A DNA stretch of 64,000 nucleotides from Pseudomonas umsongensis (GCF_002236105.1 NZ_NIWU01000002.1:186001-250000); one strand, 5' to 3'; counted from the stretch's first letter, positions 1 to 10,522 are shown. Made by a program: numbers and translations. Notes: generated by a model not told the origin, from the sequence alone.

Positions 1-1149
1 GTCAACCGTCCAAACCTGAACTTCCGCGGTTTCGCCGGCACCCTGGCCAGCGGCATCGTCAAGAAGGGCGACGAAGTCGTGGTGCTGCCGTCGGGCAAGA
101 GTAGCCGCGTGAAATCCATCGTCACCTTCGAAGGTGAACTGGAGCACGCTGGTCCAGGTCAGGCGGTAACCCTGACCATGGAAGACGAGATTGACATCTC
201 CCGTGGCGACCTGTTGGTGCATGCCGACAACGTGCCGCCAGTCACCGACAGCTTCGAAGCGATGCTGGTGTGGATGGCTGAAGAGCCGATGCTGCCGGGC
301 AAGAAATACGACATCAAGCGCGCCACCAGTTACGTGCCGGGCTCCATCGCCAGCATCGTCAACAAGGTCGACGTGAATACCCTGGAAGAAGGCCCGGCCA
401 GTGCGCTGCAGCTGAACGAAATCGGCAAGGTCAAGATCGCGCTCGACGCGCCGATCGCCCTCGACGGTTACGACAGCAACCGCACCACCGGTGCATTTAT
501 CATTATCGACCGCCTGACCAACGGCACCGTCGGTGCCGGCATGATCGTCGCGCAGCCGTTGGCGCATGGCACCAGCACCCACCACGGCAAGCTGGCCCAC
601 GTCGCTACCGAAGAGCGCGCGCAGCGCTTTGGCCAGCAACCCGCCACCGTGCTGTTCAGTGGCTTGTCGGGCGCGGGCAAAAGCACCCTGGCTTATGCAG
701 TCGAGCGCAAACTGTTCGACCTGGGTCGTGCGGTGTACGTGCTCGATGGCCAGAACCTGCGTCACGACCTGAACAAAGGTCTGCCGCAGGATCGCGCCGG
801 GCGCACCGAGAACTGGCGTCGTGCCGCGCACGTGGCGCGTCAGTTCAACGAAGCCGGTCTGCTGACCCTGGCAGCGTTCGTTGCTCCGAGTGCCGAAGGT
901 CGTGAACAGGCTCGGGAGCTGATCGGCAAAGAACGCCTGCTGACGGTCTACGTCCAGGCCTCGCCGACGGTCTGTGCCGAACGTGACCCGCAGGGCCTGT
1001 ACGCGGCGGCCGGGGACAACATCCCGGGCGAGTCCTTCCCGTACGACGTGCCGCTGGATGCCGATCTGGTGATCGACACCCAGTCCGTGTCGCTGGAAGA
1101 CGGCGTGAAGCAGGTGCTGGAATTGCTGCGCAAGCGCGGCGCGATCTAA
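1..1149 (+). CDS. cysNC: Bifunctional sulfate adenylyltransferase subunit 1 / APS kinase (CysNC), 5' truncated by the window edge
   Basis: Reading frame is open from base 1, so the gene starts outside the window and only its last 382 codons are here. The first part is the C-terminal beta-barrel region of a CysN GTPase (sulfate adenylyltransferase large subunit). From about base 640 an adenylylsulfate kinase domain begins, with the Walker A motif GLSGAGKST and the substrate region [12 protein letters not shown]. In the family, CysN with CysD makes APS from sulfate and ATP, and the kinase domain phosphorylates APS to PAPS in the cytoplasm. The CysN-CysC fusion is the usual Pseudomonas arrangement. 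A strong terminator follows 16 bases after the stop. cysZ, another sulfate gene, lies about 7 kb away. The identification is firm; the missing N-terminus cannot be judged. Confidence 0.96.
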   Translation, partial: VNRPNLNFRGFAGTLASGIVKKGDEVVVLPSGKSSRVKSIVTFEGELEHAGPGQAVTLTMEDEIDISRGDLLVHADNVPPVTDSFEAMLVWMAEEPMLPGKKYDIKRATSYVPGSIASIVNKVDVNTLEEGPASALQLNEIGKVKIALDAPIALDGYDSNRTTGAFIIIDRLTNGTVGAGMIVAQPLAHGTSTHHGKLAHVATEERAQRFGQQPATVLFSGLSGAGKSTLAYAVERKLFDLGRAVYVLDGQNLRHDLNKGLPQDRAGRTENWRRAAHVARQFNEAGLLTLAAFVAPSAEGREQARELIGKERLLTVYVQASPTVCAERDPQGLYAAAGDNIPGESFPYDVPLDADLVIDTQSVSLEDGVKQVLELLRKRGAI

Positions 1150-1164
1150 GCGCTGGCCGCAAAT

Positions 1165-1204
1165 AAAAAACCCGCCGATGAGTGATCATCGGCGGGTTTT
1201 TTAT
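1165..1204 (+). terminator. Rho-independent terminator of cysNC
   Basis: A GC-rich stem (AACCCGCCGATGA paired with TCATCGGCGGGTT, small loop) is flanked by A and T runs. It sits directly after the cysNC stop codon. Confidence 0.9.
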
Positions 1205-1219
1205 TTCTGGGAGGCCCCC

Positions 1220-1292
1220 TTCGCGAGCAGGCTCGCTCCCACAGTTGATCTTCGGTGAACATTAACCTTGTGGGAGCGAGCCTGCTCGCGAA
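1220..1292. repeat. REPIN-type inverted repeat (GTGGGAGCGAGCCTGCTCGCGAA family)
   Basis: Two inverted copies of a ~24-bp REP palindrome (left arm TTCGCGAGCAGGCTCGCTCC, right arm its complement) are separated by ~25 bp. The same element recurs at 7103, 43868 and 56512. It lies between the convergent cysNC and acyltransferase genes. Confidence 0.85.
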
Positions 1293-1313
1293 GAGGGCAG
1301 AACATTCACCGAA

Positions 1314-2216
1314 CTACTTCGATGGATACTCGCGGTGCATCTGCGCAAGCAGAGCATCCTTGTCCTGCCACATCTGGTTGATCCAGCCCTGGAACTGCAG
1401 GCGATACTCACCGTCCTGGTCGTAGTTCTTGCCTATGAACTGCGGCGGAATCTTCAGCTCTTCAAAGTGCACCACCACATCCGCAACATTCCCGCACAGC
1501 AAATCCCAGAAACCCGGGCGCCCGGCCGGGTAGTGGATAGTCACGTTGACGATCGATTCCAGTTGTTCACCCATGGCATCCAGTACAAAAGCAATGCCGC
1601 CAGCCTTGGGCTTGAGCAAGTACTTGAACGGCGATTTCTGCTGGGCATGCTTACCTTCGGTGAAGCGCGTGCCTTCAACGAAATTGAAAATACCCACCGG
1701 GTCGTTGCGAAACTTCGCACAAGTCTTGCGCGTGGTTTCCAGGTCCTTGCCTTTCTTCTCCGGGTGCTTTTCCAGGTAGGCCTTGGAGTAGCGCTTCATG
1801 AACGGAAAGCCCAGTGCCCACCAGGCCAGGCCGATCACCGGTACCCAGATCAACTCCTGCTTGAGAAAGAACTTCAGCGGCTGGATACGTCGATTGAGCA
1901 CATATTGCAGCACCAGGATGTCGACCCAGCTCTGGTGATTGCTGGTGACCAGGTACGAGTGTTGATAGTCCAGGCCTTGCAGGCCGCTGACGTGCCAGCG
2001 CGTGCGACGGACCAGGTTCATCCAGCCTTTATTGACGCTGATCCAGGCTTCGTGGGTATGGCTCATCAACCAGTGTGCAATGCGTTGGGTGAATGCGAAC
2101 GGCAGGACCTTGATCAGCGCCACACAGAACAGGAACGAGCACAGCAAAATCGTGTTCAGCGCCAGCAGCAGCGCGGCGATCACGCCGCGCGCCGGGGCAG
2201 GTAGAAAATCCAGCAT
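1314..2216 (-). CDS. 1-acyl-glycerol-3-phosphate acyltransferase family protein (PlsC-like, YihG type)
   Basis: A 300-residue membrane-associated acyltransferase. A hydrophobic N-terminal segment (about residues 11-38) is followed by the acyltransferase block I NHQSWVD (residues 93-99, His and Asp of the HX4D motif) and block III FVEGTRF (about 180). The length and the segments resemble the E. coli YihG subgroup rather than the shorter PlsC. It should transfer acyl groups to a lysophospholipid-type acceptor at the inner membrane; the true substrate is not evident. Its start codon lies immediately after the pta stop with no gap, so it is probably co-transcribed and translationally coupled with pta. 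Confidence 0.85.
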   Translation of the reverse strand: MLDFLPAPARGVIAALLLALNTILLCSFLFCVALIKVLPFAFTQRIAHWLMSHTHEAWISVNKGWMNLVRRTRWHVSGLQGLDYQHSYLVTSNHQSWVDILVLQYVLNRRIQPLKFFLKQELIWVPVIGLAWWALGFPFMKRYSKAYLEKHPEKKGKDLETTRKTCAKFRNDPVGIFNFVEGTRFTEGKHAQQKSPFKYLLKPKAGGIAFVLDAMGEQLESIVNVTIHYPAGRPGFWDLLCGNVADVVVHFEELKIPPQFIGKNYDQDGEYRLQFQGWINQMWQDKDALLAQMHREYPSK

Positions 2217-4316
2217 TTACACATCCATAGGTCGGTTGGCCGCCTGAATCGCGGTCAGGGCAATCGTGTAGACGATGTCGTCGACCTGCGCGCCGCGCGG
2301 CAGATCGTTCACCGGTTTGCGCAGTCCCTGCAGCATCGGGCCGAGGCTGACGCAGTCGGCGCTGCGCTGTACGGCTTTGTGGGTGGTGTTGCCGGTGTTC
2401 AGGTCGGGGAATACGAACACAGTGGCGCGACCGGCCACCTGGCTGTTCGGTGCCAGTTGCCGGGCCACGGTTTCGTTGGCGGCGGCGTCATACTGCAACG
2501 GGCCGTCGATCAGCAACGAGTTTTGTTGTTCATGGGCAAGCAACGTCGCCTCGCGTACTTTCTCGACTTCCTCGCCACTGGCTGATTCACCGCTGGAATA
2601 ACTGATCATCGCCACACGCGGAGTGATGCCGAATGCCGCCGCCGAGTCGGCGCTTTGCAGGGCAATCTCGGCCAGTTCGACGGCGCTCGGGTGCGGGTTC
2701 ATCACGCAGTCGCCATAGACCAGCACTTCTTCGGGAAACAGCATGAAGAACACCGACGACACCAAGGTGCAGCCCGGTGCGGTCTTGATCAGTTGCAGTG
2801 CCGGGCGGATGGTATTGGCGGTGGAGTGAATGACGCCCGACACCAGGCCGTCGACTTCATCCAGCGCCAGCATCATGGTGCCGATCACCACGGTGTCTTC
2901 CAGTTGCTGCTCGGCCATCGGGGCGTTGAGGCTTTTGCTCTTGCGCAGGGCGACCATCGGCTCGACGTAGCGTTCGCGAATCAGGTCAGGGTCGAGAATT
3001 TCCAACCCCGGCGGCAGTTCGATGCCTTGCGCGCGGGCCACCGCTTCGACATCTGCAGGCTTGGCCAGCAATACGCATCGCGCAATGCCTCGGGCCTGGC
3101 AGATGGCGGCGGCTTGTACGGTCAGCGGTTCGCTGCCTTCCGGCAGGACGATGCGCTTGTTGGCGGACTGGGCGCGCTGGATCAATTGATAACGGAACAC
3201 CGCTGGCGACAGGCGCATTTCCCGAGGGGTACCGCAGCGCTGGTGCAGCCAGTTGGCGTCCAGGTGGCTGGCGACGAAATCGGTGATGATTTCTGCGCGC
3301 TCGCGGTCGTCGATCGGGATTTCCTTGTTCAAGCCATTGAGCTGGTTGGCGGTGTCATAGGACCCGGTGCTCACCGACAACACGGGCAAGCCCGCCTGCA
3401 GGGCGCCGCGACACAAGTCCATGATGCGCGGGTCGGGCAGGGTGTCGCTGGTCAGCAACAGGCCGGCCAGGGGTACGCCGTTCATGGCCGCGAGGCTCAC
3501 GGCGAGGATGATGTCGTCACGATCGCCCGGGGTCACCACCAGTACGCCGGGCTTGAGCAGCTCCACGGTGTTGCGCATGGTACGCGCGCAAATGATGATC
3601 TTGGTCATGCGCCGGGTTTCGTAGTCGCCGGCGTTGAGCACCTGTGCGCCCATCAAGTCCGCCACGTCTCGCGTGCGCGGCGCATTCAGTTCCGGCTGAT
3701 ATGGAATACAACCGAGCAGACGGAAGTCGCCACTGCGCAACAGCGGCGAGTGTTCGTTCAGGCGTGCGGCGAAGGCCTCCATGCTTTCCTCGGTCTTGAC
3801 CTTGTTGAGGATCACGCCGAGGACTTTCGGATCCTTGGGGCCGCCGAACAATTGCGCTTGCAGTTCCACTCGACCAGACAATTCGGTCAGTACTTCGTTT
3901 TCCGGTGCCGAAACCAGGATCACTTCGGCATCGAGGCTCTTGGCCAGGTGCAAGTTGACCCGCGCGGCATAGCTGGCGCTGCGGGTCGGGACCATGCCTT
4001 CGACGATCAACACATCCTTGCCGATGGCGGCCTGCTGATAAAGGGTGATGATTTCTTCGAGCAACTCATCGAGCTGGCCGTCGCCGAGCATGCGCTCGAC
4101 ATGGGCCAGGCCCAAGGGTTGCGGCGGTTTCAGGCCGTGGGTACGCGCCACCAGCTCGGTGGAGCGTTCAGGGCCGGTGTCACCTGGATGGGGCTGGGCA
4201 ATCGGCTTGAAAAAGCCAACCTTGAGGCCGGCCCGCTCGAGAGTGCGCACCAGCCCGAGGCTGATGGAGGTCAGGCCCACGCCAAAATCGGTGGGTGCGA
4301 TAAAAAAAGTTTGCAT
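2217..4316 (-). CDS. pta: Phosphate acetyltransferase, long form
   Basis: A 699-residue protein with the three-part layout of long Pta enzymes. An N-terminal P-loop/BioD-like domain (residues 1 to about 210, starting with the TDFGVGLTS segment) comes first, then a DRTGG domain (about 215-330, with the GDRDDI segment), then the C-terminal catalytic PTA domain (about 375-695, with VLPEGSEPLTVQAA and SYSSGESASGEE). The enzyme interconverts acetyl-CoA and acetyl phosphate in the cytoplasm. No ackA is visible in the window; the left neighbour in the same direction is the acyltransferase at 1314. The ATG at 4316 has only a weak AGAGAA ribosome site. Identification is certain from length and domains. 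Confidence 0.95.
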   Translation of the reverse strand: MQTFFIAPTDFGVGLTSISLGLVRTLERAGLKVGFFKPIAQPHPGDTGPERSTELVARTHGLKPPQPLGLAHVERMLGDGQLDELLEEIITLYQQAAIGKDVLIVEGMVPTRSASYAARVNLHLAKSLDAEVILVSAPENEVLTELSGRVELQAQLFGGPKDPKVLGVILNKVKTEESMEAFAARLNEHSPLLRSGDFRLLGCIPYQPELNAPRTRDVADLMGAQVLNAGDYETRRMTKIIICARTMRNTVELLKPGVLVVTPGDRDDIILAVSLAAMNGVPLAGLLLTSDTLPDPRIMDLCRGALQAGLPVLSVSTGSYDTANQLNGLNKEIPIDDRERAEIITDFVASHLDANWLHQRCGTPREMRLSPAVFRYQLIQRAQSANKRIVLPEGSEPLTVQAAAICQARGIARCVLLAKPADVEAVARAQGIELPPGLEILDPDLIRERYVEPMVALRKSKSLNAPMAEQQLEDTVVIGTMMLALDEVDGLVSGVIHSTANTIRPALQLIKTAPGCTLVSSVFFMLFPEEVLVYGDCVMNPHPSAVELAEIALQSADSAAAFGITPRVAMISYSSGESASGEEVEKVREATLLAHEQQNSLLIDGPLQYDAAANETVARQLAPNSQVAGRATVFVFPDLNTGNTTHKAVQRSADCVSLGPMLQGLRKPVNDLPRGAQVDDIVYTIALTAIQAANRPMDV

Positions 4317-4376
4317 GCGGATTCTCTAAAGGTGCATGGCAATGGTGCCGGCCTATAACTGGCCAACTACCGAAAT

Positions 4377-4673
4377 TCAGTCGCCAAGGTTATCGCTAAC
4401 CGAGCCTTGTGCGCACCAACCGCAATCAAAGGGCTGGCCTATTTTTTCCTGGCGCTGCGCAGGGTCCATGACCCAGGCCCGCGATTGCCAGGGTGGCTGA
4501 TGGCGCAGGTGTTGGGTATGGCCGCACGAAAGCTCGGCCACCCAGTGGCCGTCCTCGTCCTGATGGAAGCCTGTGATCGTCGCACCCCGTCTGTCCGGGT
4601 TGTGTTCGCTTTCGGGCGATTGCTTCGCTAAACTGGGTCTTTCTATATTCTTATGCAAAAGGTCTCGCCCCAT
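4377..4673 (-). CDS. DUF3565 domain-containing protein
   Basis: A small protein whose C-terminal two thirds match the DUF3565 family: ITGFHQDEDGHWVAELSCGH, then RHQPPWQSRAWV, then a terminal CGWC. The conserved Cys and His residues suggest metal binding but no function is known to me. The start is uncertain. ATG at 4673 is given; ATG at 4703 (10 residues longer) and TTG codons nearby are also possible. All of them overlap the promoter or the first codons of the divergent FKBP gene, because no ATG, GTG or TTG occurs between that promoter and the conserved core. Confidence 0.72.
   Translation of the reverse strand: MGRDLLHKNIERPSLAKQSPESEHNPDRRGATITGFHQDEDGHWVAELSCGHTQHLRHQPPWQSRAWVMDPAQRQEKIGQPFDCGWCAQGSVSDNLGD
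4620..4649 (+). promoter_or_regulatory. Candidate sigma-70 promoter of the FKBP gene
   Basis: TTGCTT at 4620-4625 and TATATT at 4644-4649 are separated by 18 bp, and the FKBP start codon is 22 bp downstream. It lies inside the 5' part of the divergent DUF3565 reading frame. Confidence 0.55.
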
Positions 4674-5157
4674 GCTGATCGCCGCCAATAAGGCTGTCTC
4701 CATCGACTATACCCTGACCAACGACGCTGGTGAGGTCATCGACAGCTCCGCCGGCGGCGCGCCGCTGGTCTACCTGCAAGGCGCAGGCAACATCATCCCG
4801 GGCCTGGAAAAGGCGCTGGAAGGCAAAGCAGTCGGCGACGAGCTGACCGTAGCCGTTGAACCGGAAGATGCCTATGGCGAGTACGCTGCCGAACTGGTCA
4901 GCACCCTGAGCCGCAGCATGTTCGAAGGTGTCGACGAGCTGGAAGTGGGCATGCAGTTCCATGCTTCCGCTCCGGACGGCCAAATGCAGATCGTGACCAT
5001 CCGCGATCTGGACGGCGACGACGTCACCGTAGACGGCAACCACCCATTGGCGGGTCAGCGCCTGAATTTCCAGGTCAAGATCATCAACATTCGTGATGCC
5101 AGCCAGGAAGAAATCGCTCATGGCCACGTCCATGGCGAAGGTGGCCATCACCACTGA
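4672..5157 (+). CDS. FKBP-type peptidyl-prolyl cis-trans isomerase, SlyD-like
   Basis: A 161-residue protein with the SlyD layout. An FKBP domain split by an insert-in-flap segment begins at MLIAANKAVSIDYTLTND, with the PLVYLQGAGNIIPGLEKAL signature around residues 33-52 and GNHPLAGQRLNF near 125. The tail is histidine-rich (HGHVHGEGGHHH) and in SlyD such tails bind nickel. It catalyses proline isomerisation and acts as a cytoplasmic chaperone in the family. The ATG at 4672 is chosen because the family N-terminus begins there and a promoter lies just upstream. A terminator follows. The start overlaps the start of the divergent DUF3565 gene. Confidence 0.92.
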   Translation: MLIAANKAVSIDYTLTNDAGEVIDSSAGGAPLVYLQGAGNIIPGLEKALEGKAVGDELTVAVEPEDAYGEYAAELVSTLSRSMFEGVDELEVGMQFHASAPDGQMQIVTIRDLDGDDVTVDGNHPLAGQRLNFQVKIINIRDASQEEIAHGHVHGEGGHHH

Positions 5158-5185
5158 TTTCTGCGCTAAGCTCAGATAGCTGGAG

Positions 5186-5208
5186 AGGCGCCCCGAGGGC
5201 GCCTTTTT
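5186..5208 (+). terminator. Rho-independent terminator of the FKBP gene
   Basis: Stem AGGCGCC/GGCGCCT with a 5-base loop followed by a T run, 28 bases after the stop codon. Confidence 0.85.
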
Positions 5209-5279
5209 AGTCTGCGGCTGTTCCAGGCGACACCACCAAGTGGCTGTTTCGAGAAGAACACGGGAATCTGGAGTACGTC

Positions 5280-5762
5280 ATGAGTGCTTTTCACGAACTT
5301 AATTTGACAGCCCTGGATGGCCAGGTGCTGCCTCTGGCACCTTTCAAGGGGCAAGTCGTGCTGGTGGTCAACGTGGCCTCCAAATGTGGCTTGACGCCAC
5401 AGTACGCGGCGCTGGAAAACCTCTACCAGCAATACAAAGGTAAAGGCTTCAGCGTGCTGGGCTTGCCATGCAACCAGTTTGCCGGTCAGGAACCCGGTAC
5501 CGAGCAGGAAATAAAGAACTTCTGCAGCCTCAACTATGGCGTGACCTTTCCGTTGTCCAGCAAGCTGGAAGTCAACGGTCACGAGCGTCACCAGCTGTAC
5601 AAGTTGCTGGCAGGCGAGGGCGCGGAGTTTCCTGGTGACATCACCTGGAACTTCGAGAAGTTCCTGCTGGGTAAAGATGGTCGTGTGCTGGCGCGGTTTT
5701 CACCGCGTACGGCGCCGGATGATCCGAGTGTGGTTCAGGCAATCGAAAAAGCCTTGGCCTGA
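5280..5762 (+). CDS. Glutathione peroxidase family protein (thioredoxin/glutathione-dependent)
   Basis: A 160-residue cysteine-type GPx. The peroxidatic Cys36 is in NVASKCGLT, then the signature LGLPCNQFAGQE (catalytic Gln at about 70) and WNFEKFLLGKDG (catalytic Trp near 124). It reduces hydroperoxides in the cytoplasm. Bacterial cysteine forms usually accept thioredoxin better than glutathione, which is inference here. The second Cys in LPCNQF is conserved, and another in NFCSLNYG could be the resolving cysteine. The ATG at 5280 is preceded by GGAG. It stands alone, with a REP-type repeat downstream. Confidence 0.93.
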   Translation: MSAFHELNLTALDGQVLPLAPFKGQVVLVVNVASKCGLTPQYAALENLYQQYKGKGFSVLGLPCNQFAGQEPGTEQEIKNFCSLNYGVTFPLSSKLEVNGHERHQLYKLLAGEGAEFPGDITWNFEKFLLGKDGRVLARFSPRTAPDDPSVVQAIEKALA

Positions 5763-5773
5763 CATACCCCTTC

Positions 5774-5871
5774 GTAGGAGCCGGCCTGCTGGTGATGGTC
5801 GTCAACGATGACGCGCATTGCCTGACACCACGCGGTGTTTTCGTGTCCATCGCCAGCAAGCCGGCTCCTAC
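5774..5871. repeat. REP-type inverted repeat (GTAGGAGCCGGC variant)
   Basis: GTAGGAGCCGGCCTGCTGG and a matching inverted arm CCAGCAAGCCGGCTCCTAC flank ~60 bp. This is a sequence variant of the other elements, with the same spacing as those at 21795 and 38833. Confidence 0.75.
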
Positions 5872-5978
5872 AACATCCCCCCTTCTGATGTTTAATCACC
5901 CATATCAATAGTGCTGTTCAGCGCGTGCAAGCCTCCATATTATAGCCGTCATAAAGTCTATTCCCGTGGAGCGTCCCC

Positions 5979-7082
5979 ATGCCCGTCAAAGCCTTGTTCA
6001 AACCGTTCCACCTCGGCACCCTCGAACTGCCGACCCGCGTCGTCATGGCGCCGATGACCCGCTCGTTTTCGCCAGGCGGCGTACCGAATTCCAAAGTGAT
6101 CGAGTATTACCGCCGTCGCGCTGCGGCCGGCGTGGGCTTGATCATCACCGAAGGCACCACTGTCGGGCACAAGGCTTCCAACGGCTACCCGAACGTTCCG
6201 CAGTTCTACGGCGAAGCGGCGCTGACTGGCTGGAAAAAAGTCGTGGATGCGGTTCATGCCGAGGGTGGCAAGATCGTTCCGCAACTGTGGCACGTCGGCA
6301 GTGTGCGCCGTATCGGCACCGAGCCGGACGCCAGCGTGCCGGGTTATGGCCCGTCGGAAAAAGTGAAGGACGGTCAGGTCGTGGTTCACGGTATGACCAA
6401 GCAGGACATTCAGGACGTGATCGCCGCGTTCGCCCAGGCGGCAAAGGATGCCCAGGGCATTGGCATGGACGGCGTGGAAATCCATGGTGCCCACGGCTAC
6501 CTGATCGACCAGTTCTTCTGGGAAGGCAGCAACCAGCGCACCGACGAATACGGCGGTAGCCTGGCCAACCGTTCGCGTTTCGCCATTGAATTGATTCAGG
6601 CCGTGCGTGCGGCTGTCGGCGAAGGCTTCCCGATCATCTTCCGCTTCTCCCAGTGGAAGCAGCAGGACTACACCGCGCGCCTGGTGCAAACACCGCAGGC
6701 GTTGGGCGAATTCCTCAAGCCATTGTCCGATGCCGGGGTGGATATTTTCCACTGTTCGACACGCCGTTTCTGGGAGCCGGAGTTCGACGGTTCCGAGCTG
6801 AACCTGGCGGGCTGGGCCCGCAAGCTCACTGGCAAGCCGACCATCACCGTAGGCAGCGTAGGCCTGGACGGTGAGTTCCTGCAGTTCATGGTCAACACCG
6901 ACAAGGTGGCGCAGCCGGCCAGCCTGGAAAAACTGCTGGAGCGCCTGAACAACGACGAGTTCGATCTGGTGGCGGTCGGCCGTGCACTGTTGGTGGACCC
7001 CGACTGGGCGCAGAAAGTACGTGACGGTCGCGAGGAAGACATCCTGCCGTTCAGTCGTGAGGCGTTGATGACGCTGGTTTAA
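5979..7082 (+). CDS. NADH:flavin oxidoreductase, old yellow enzyme family
   Basis: A 367-residue TIM-barrel FMN enzyme of the OYE family. The N-terminus LFKPFHLGTLELPTRVVMAP is the FMN-binding strand. The active-site block follows: PQLWHVGS, then IHGAHGYLIDQFFWEGSNQR near residues 167-186, then DEYGGS. In class I OYEs the second active-site residue of HGAN is Asn; here it is His (HGAH), as in enoate reductases and related reductases. It should reduce activated C=C bonds with NAD(P)H in the cytoplasm; the substrate is unknown. It is monocistronic, with a GTGGAGCG ribosome site before the ATG. Confidence 0.9.
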   Translation: MPVKALFKPFHLGTLELPTRVVMAPMTRSFSPGGVPNSKVIEYYRRRAAAGVGLIITEGTTVGHKASNGYPNVPQFYGEAALTGWKKVVDAVHAEGGKIVPQLWHVGSVRRIGTEPDASVPGYGPSEKVKDGQVVVHGMTKQDIQDVIAAFAQAAKDAQGIGMDGVEIHGAHGYLIDQFFWEGSNQRTDEYGGSLANRSRFAIELIQAVRAAVGEGFPIIFRFSQWKQQDYTARLVQTPQALGEFLKPLSDAGVDIFHCSTRRFWEPEFDGSELNLAGWARKLTGKPTITVGSVGLDGEFLQFMVNTDKVAQPASLEKLLERLNNDEFDLVAVGRALLVDPDWAQKVRDGREEDILPFSREALMTLV

Positions 7083-7102
7083 GCGGCGTCTGGAAGAATG
7101 CT

Positions 7103-7175
7103 TTCACGAGCAGGCTCGCTCCCACAGTGGTTATGCGTTGTACACAAAACCTGTGGGAGCGAGCCTGCTCGCGAA
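7103..7175. repeat. REPIN-type inverted repeat (GTGGGAGCGAGCC family)
   Basis: CACGAGCAGGCTCGCTCCCACA and TGTGGGAGCGAGCCTGCTCG form inverted arms. The left arm has one mismatch (CACGAG for CGCGAG). It lies between convergent genes. Confidence 0.82.
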
Positions 7176-7200
7176 GACTGACTGAATGGCACCCAATATC

Positions 7201-8376
7201 TCAGGGCAGAGTCGGTGCATTCGGCACCACCACCTCCCCAACACAGGCCCCCCGCAACTGCCCCTCGAACTGCTCGACAATCGCCGCCCACCCCTGCCGA
7301 CTGGCATGCTGGCGCGCATTGAGCCGCACACAGCGCAAGGTTTCGCGCTTCTCCAGCAACCACGTCGCGGCGTCACAAAATGCCTCCTCATCCCCCGGCA
7401 TTGCCAGCACGCCGTTGTAGCCATGACGAATATGTTGCGCCGCTGCCGCCTGGTCGTAAGCCACCACCCCCAGTCCAGAGGCCAATGCCTCAAGCACCAC
7501 ATTGCCGAAGGTCTCGGTCAGGCTTGGGAACAGAAACACATCCCCGGACGCATAGTGACTGGCCAGGGCTTCACCGCGTTGTGTCCCGCAGAAAATCGCC
7601 TCGGGTAACTCGCTTTCCATCAGCTGTCGTTGCGGACCATCGCCCACCACGATCAGTTTCAGAATGCGCTGTGGATAAGTGCCCTTGAGCGTGTCGAAAC
7701 AGCGTTTGAGCAAACCGAGGTTTTTCTCCGGTGCCAAACGGCCTACATGGATAACGGCAATGTCCTTCTCGCCCAGCCCCCATTGCTCACGCAGCGCATT
7801 CAAGCGTTTGCTTGGGTGAAACAGCTGGCTGTCGACGCCGCGGGACAGCAATGCCAGGCGCTCGAAATGCCGACGTTCCAGCTCCATGCGCTGGCTGACA
7901 CTGGGCACCAACGTCAGGTTCGAGCGATTGTGGAACCAACGCAGGTAATGGGTCAGCAATCGAGTCAGCATGCCGAATCCATACTGGCTGGAGTACTGCT
8001 GGAAGTTGGTGTGAAAGCCGCTCACCACTGAAATACCCAGGCGTCGTGCCGCGCGCAATGCCGACAATCCCAAAGGACCCTCGGTGGCGATGTACAGCAC
8101 ATCCGGGCGATGACGCTTCCAGCGCCGCAGCAGCTTGTGCATCGACGACTGCCCCCATTGCAATCCGGGATAGCCCGGCAGCGGCCAGCCCCGGCACAGC
8201 AACAACTCATCGTCACTGCTCGCCGATTGATCGCAACCCTGGCGTGGTCGCACCAATTCCACCTGGTGCCCGCGCGCGCGCAAACCGTCGCACAGGCGGC
8301 CAAGGGTATTGGCCACGCCATTGATTTCCGGAGGGAAGGTTTCGGTGATCAGGGTGATATGCAGGGCTGTCGTCAT
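7201..8376 (-). CDS. Glycosyltransferase family 4 (GT-B) protein
   Basis: A retaining GT-B glycosyltransferase of 391 residues from the ATG at 8376. The N-terminal acceptor domain starts with ITLITETFPPEINGVANTL, the glycine-rich loop typical of family GT4. The C-terminal nucleotide-sugar domain has VGRLAPEKNLGLL and the EX7E-like segment FPSLTETFGNVVLEALASG. The family includes GDP-mannose-dependent alpha-mannosyltransferases of the MgtA/PimB type, so a glycolipid role is possible but not shown. An alternative ATG at 8400 would add eight residues. No other polysaccharide genes are near. Confidence 0.88.
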   Translation of the reverse strand: MTTALHITLITETFPPEINGVANTLGRLCDGLRARGHQVELVRPRQGCDQSASSDDELLLCRGWPLPGYPGLQWGQSSMHKLLRRWKRHRPDVLYIATEGPLGLSALRAARRLGISVVSGFHTNFQQYSSQYGFGMLTRLLTHYLRWFHNRSNLTLVPSVSQRMELERRHFERLALLSRGVDSQLFHPSKRLNALREQWGLGEKDIAVIHVGRLAPEKNLGLLKRCFDTLKGTYPQRILKLIVVGDGPQRQLMESELPEAIFCGTQRGEALASHYASGDVFLFPSLTETFGNVVLEALASGLGVVAYDQAAAAQHIRHGYNGVLAMPGDEEAFCDAATWLLEKRETLRCVRLNARQHASRQGWAAIVEQFEGQLRGACVGEVVVPNAPTLP

Positions 8377-8440
8377 GGCCCCAGTGTCGGCTGAGGCCAT
8401 GTCGGCGTTGTGACGACGAGATGATGGATTTGTGACCGAT

Positions 8441-9193
8441 CTAGCGTTGGGTCACCAGATTCTCCGCCCCACGCTCGCGCACCCAGAACAAAGTCGCCCC
8501 GGCCACCGCCGCCGGCATCATCAGGATGTTGACCACCGGAATCAGCAGCACCAAGTAAACACTCCCGCCGAAACTCATGCTCTGCCAGCGCTTTTCGCGC
8601 AACCAGGCGAGCATCTCGTTCCAGCCAAGCTTGTGGTTGTCCGCCGGGTAGTCGATGTACTGGATCGCCATCATCCACACGCCGAACACCAGCCACAGCG
8701 GTGCCGCGATGATGTTCACCACCGGGATGAACGAAAGAATGAACAACCCGAGCGCCCGGGGCAGGAAATACCCGAGCTTGCGCATTTCCCGTGCGAGGGT
8801 ACGGGGGATCATGGCGATCAGCTCACCCCAGCTGAAGGCCGGGAAGTCGTCGGTGCCGCGCACCACCACTTCGACTTTCTCTGCGAGAAAACCATTGAAC
8901 GGCGCAGCGATGACGTTGGCCAGCATGGTGAAGGTGAAGAACACCATCAACACCACCAGCACGACGAAAATCGGCCACAGGATGTAACTGAGAAAACTCA
9001 GCCACTCGGGCAGGGACGGCATCAGTGTATCGACCCACAGACTGAACTGATGGCCGGCCAGGTAGATCAATCCGACGAACAGCACCAGGTTGATTGCCAG
9101 CGGTAACAATACGAACAAACGCAAACTGGGGCTCAGGACCAGCTTGAGGCCTTCGCGCAAGTATTGCGGGCCGGACAGAACAGGGGCGGGCAT
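8441..9193 (-). CDS. cysZ: Sulfate transporter CysZ
   Basis: A 250-residue inner-membrane protein with long hydrophobic segments at about 24-48, 66-96, 143-168 and 205-235. It matches the CysZ family along its length: an N-terminal [20 protein letters not shown] stretch, the [13 protein letters not shown] motif after the second helix, and the [13 protein letters not shown] [16 protein letters not shown] segment. CysZ brings sulfate into the cytoplasm for the CysDNC pathway. The ATG at 9193 has a GGAG ribosome site seven bases upstream. The gene stands alone and is divergent from trxB. Confidence 0.93.
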   Translation of the reverse strand: MPAPVLSGPQYLREGLKLVLSPSLRLFVLLPLAINLVLFVGLIYLAGHQFSLWVDTLMPSLPEWLSFLSYILWPIFVVLVVLMVFFTFTMLANVIAAPFNGFLAEKVEVVVRGTDDFPAFSWGELIAMIPRTLAREMRKLGYFLPRALGLFILSFIPVVNIIAAPLWLVFGVWMMAIQYIDYPADNHKLGWNEMLAWLREKRWQSMSFGGSVYLVLLIPVVNILMMPAAVAGATLFWVRERGAENLVTQR

Positions 9194-10464
<1,271 letters not shown>

Positions 10465-10477
10465 TCCTGTAGAAAAG

Positions 10478-10504
10478 AAAAAACCGGCTTCTGCCGGTTT
10501 TTTT
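10478..10504 (+). terminator. Rho-independent terminator of trxB
   Basis: Stem AAACCGGC/GCCGGTTT with a short TTCT loop, flanked by A and T runs. Confidence 0.88.
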
Positions 10505-10522
10505 GTGGGCAACACAAATGCC

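Noticed and set aside
2655..4358. A very long open frame antisense to pta.
   Set aside because: It mirrors the codon bias of pta on the other strand. The His/Gln/Arg-rich composition is typical of GC-rich antisense frames.
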